From: Donghicola sp041224595
Lineage (GTDB): Bacteria > Pseudomonadota > Alphaproteobacteria > Rhodobacterales > Rhodobacteraceae
NCBI RefSeq assembly: GCF_041224595.1
Contig: NZ_JBGFGN010000013.1
Span: forward strand, 1-5,672
Length of the DNA: 5,672 bases
Direction: 5' to 3'
Within the stretch, counting starts at the first letter, position 1. Every line of letters begins with the position of its first letter. Positions 5,327 through 5,672 of this stretch are shown in pieces. The notes under the pieces are model-generated. The model did no database searches, was not told where the DNA came from, and saw only the letters and a list, made by a program, of their open reading frames with translations. A program made the translations under genes and the position numbers.

Positions 5327-5336
5327 GCGTTGGCCG

Positions 5337-5533
5337 TCACGACATCAAAACATAGGCGCTTGGGTTGAAAAAGCGCGCCTTGCCGGTTTTGTCAGGACCG
5401 GCATCCGTGCTTTTGTTCAGGATTACCGCATCGGCGAATTCGATCTGCTCGGTCAACAAGCTGACAAGGCTGCGGTCGTCCTGATTGCCAAGGCTCCTGC
5501 TCCGGTCGGTCAGGAAATCGTGGCTGGAATAAA
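5337..5533 (-). pseudogene. COG0523 (CobW/ZigA-type) GTPase remnant, cut by IS21 end
   Basis: About 60 codons, from TATTCCAGC near 5531 to the TGA at 5339-5337, encode YSSHDFLTDR, then SLVSLLTEQIEFADAVILNK, then STDAGPDK and FNPSA. The series Y-S-S-x-D-F-L, D-D-R-x-L-V-x-L-L-x-[ED]-Q-I-E-F-A-D-x-[VI]-[VI]-L-N-K-x-x-D and N-P-x-A is that of COG0523 GTPases, including zinc-responsive ZigA/YciC-type metallochaperones. NK..D is the guanine-specificity motif. The N-terminal half with the P-loop is missing because the IS21 end starts at 5534. The C-terminal domain is also missing: after FNPSA the frame ends in YVLMS and the following DNA is not recognisably COG0523. An ATG in the IS end (5561-5559) is in frame, but the product would be non-functional. 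COG0523 genes are often Zur-controlled, which fits the locus. Confidence 0.72.
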
Positions 5534-5540
5534 TGTCAAC

Positions 5541-5560
5541 GGCGGAGTAAAATTCGGCCA
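5541..5560. repeat. IS21-type end repeat, outer copy of right element
   Basis: GGCGGAGTAAAATTCGGCCA directly follows the terminal TGTCAAC. It matches the inner copy (5565-5584) at 18 of 20 positions and, in reverse complement, the outer copy of the left element at 17 of 20. Confidence 0.72.
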
Positions 5561-5564
5561 TTGT

Positions 5565-5584
5565 GGCGGAGCAAAAGTCGGCCA
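5565..5584. repeat. IS21-type end repeat, inner copy of right element
   Basis: GGCGGAGCAAAAGTCGGCCA is the second direct repeat, 24 bases inside the first (about two helical turns). It matches the inner repeat of the left element (67-86, reverse complement) at 17 of 20 positions. Confidence 0.7.
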
Positions 5585-5643
5585 GTTTGGGGCGAGCGCC
5601 TTGGAGCGTGCGGCCCTCATATAGCAAGCCCGGTCCAAGGCGC

Positions 5644-5661
5644 ATTGGCCGTCAGGCCAAT
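5644..5661. other. Small hairpin inside the right IS21 end
   Basis: ATTGGCC and GGCCAAT form a perfect 7-bp stem around GTCA. There is no T-run on either strand. If the element's istB gene reads toward 5534, this could be a stem-loop after istB, but the gene itself lies outside the window. Confidence 0.4.
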
Positions 5662-5672
5662 TCTGTGAGGTT

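Larger units (their letters stand above)
5534..5672. mobile_element. IS21-family insertion sequence, terminal end (partial), probably the istB side
   Basis: The plus strand begins TGTCAACGGCGGAG at 5534 and carries two 20-bp repeats (5541-5560 and 5565-5584), closely matching those at the left edge. The element extends off the right edge. The closer repeat spacing (24 versus 47 bases), the lack of any istA-like start in the visible part and a small hairpin at 5644-5661 suggest the istB-distal end. If so, this element and the left one lie in the same orientation. No transposase codons can be identified here. The boundary at 5533/5534 is set by the change from COG0523-like coding sequence to IS sequence. 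Confidence 0.68.

Noticed and set aside
5157..5624. Plus-strand open frames after znuB (4978-5301 and 5157-5624)
   Set aside because: They run antisense to the COG0523 remnant and cross the IS21 boundary, and I see no protein-like pattern in them.
5331..5654. Shared TTGGCCGTCA near 5330 and 5646, as possible ends of a small repeat element
   Set aside because: Only about ten bases match, with little flanking similarity; chance is a sufficient explanation.

Overview
The window is a compact zinc-homeostasis locus from a proteobacterium, most likely an alphaproteobacterium of the Rhodobacteraceae/Roseobacter type. That placement is inferred from moderately high G+C, a single divergent znuA | zur-znuC-znuB arrangement, and the protein styles (the YRALDFL helix in Zur, the His/Asp/Glu-rich ZnuA loop). 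No tool was run; everything here is from reading the sequence.

Layout. Positions 1-140 are the istA-proximal end of an IS21-family insertion sequence that continues off the left edge; its istA gene starts leftwards at about 32. From about 2870 down to 77 the minus strand carries znuA (periplasmic zinc-binding protein), a DUF1007 periplasmic protein and a NicO/RcnA-type metal permease whose 3' end runs into the IS. A GC-rich hairpin with a GAAA loop sits between znuA and the DUF1007 gene. At 2870-2956 a divergent control region holds a 22-bp near-palindrome, a good Zur operator candidate, with an extended -10 for zur inside it. On the plus strand, zur, znuC and znuB follow as an operon joined by two 4-base ATGA overlaps.

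After znuB (5004-5533) there is no intact gene, only decayed minus-strand material: an unrecognised, apparently frameshifted remnant and about 60 codons of a COG0523 (CobW/ZigA-type) GTPase. The GTPase remnant is cut at 5533/5534 by a second IS21-family end, which continues off the right edge.

How it works together. ZnuA captures zinc in the periplasm, ZnuB and ZnuC import it, and Zur presumably shuts both arms off through the shared operator when zinc is sufficient. The DUF1007 + NicO pair adds a second metal-transport module in the same regulon. The COG0523 GTPase, often a zinc-starvation metallochaperone, appears to have belonged to this locus before IS insertion destroyed it. The points most worth checking are the two IS21 junctions that bracket the locus and truncate a gene on each side, the 27-bp tandem repeats in the ZnuA metal loop, and a Zur that seems to lack the usual regulatory-site cysteine.
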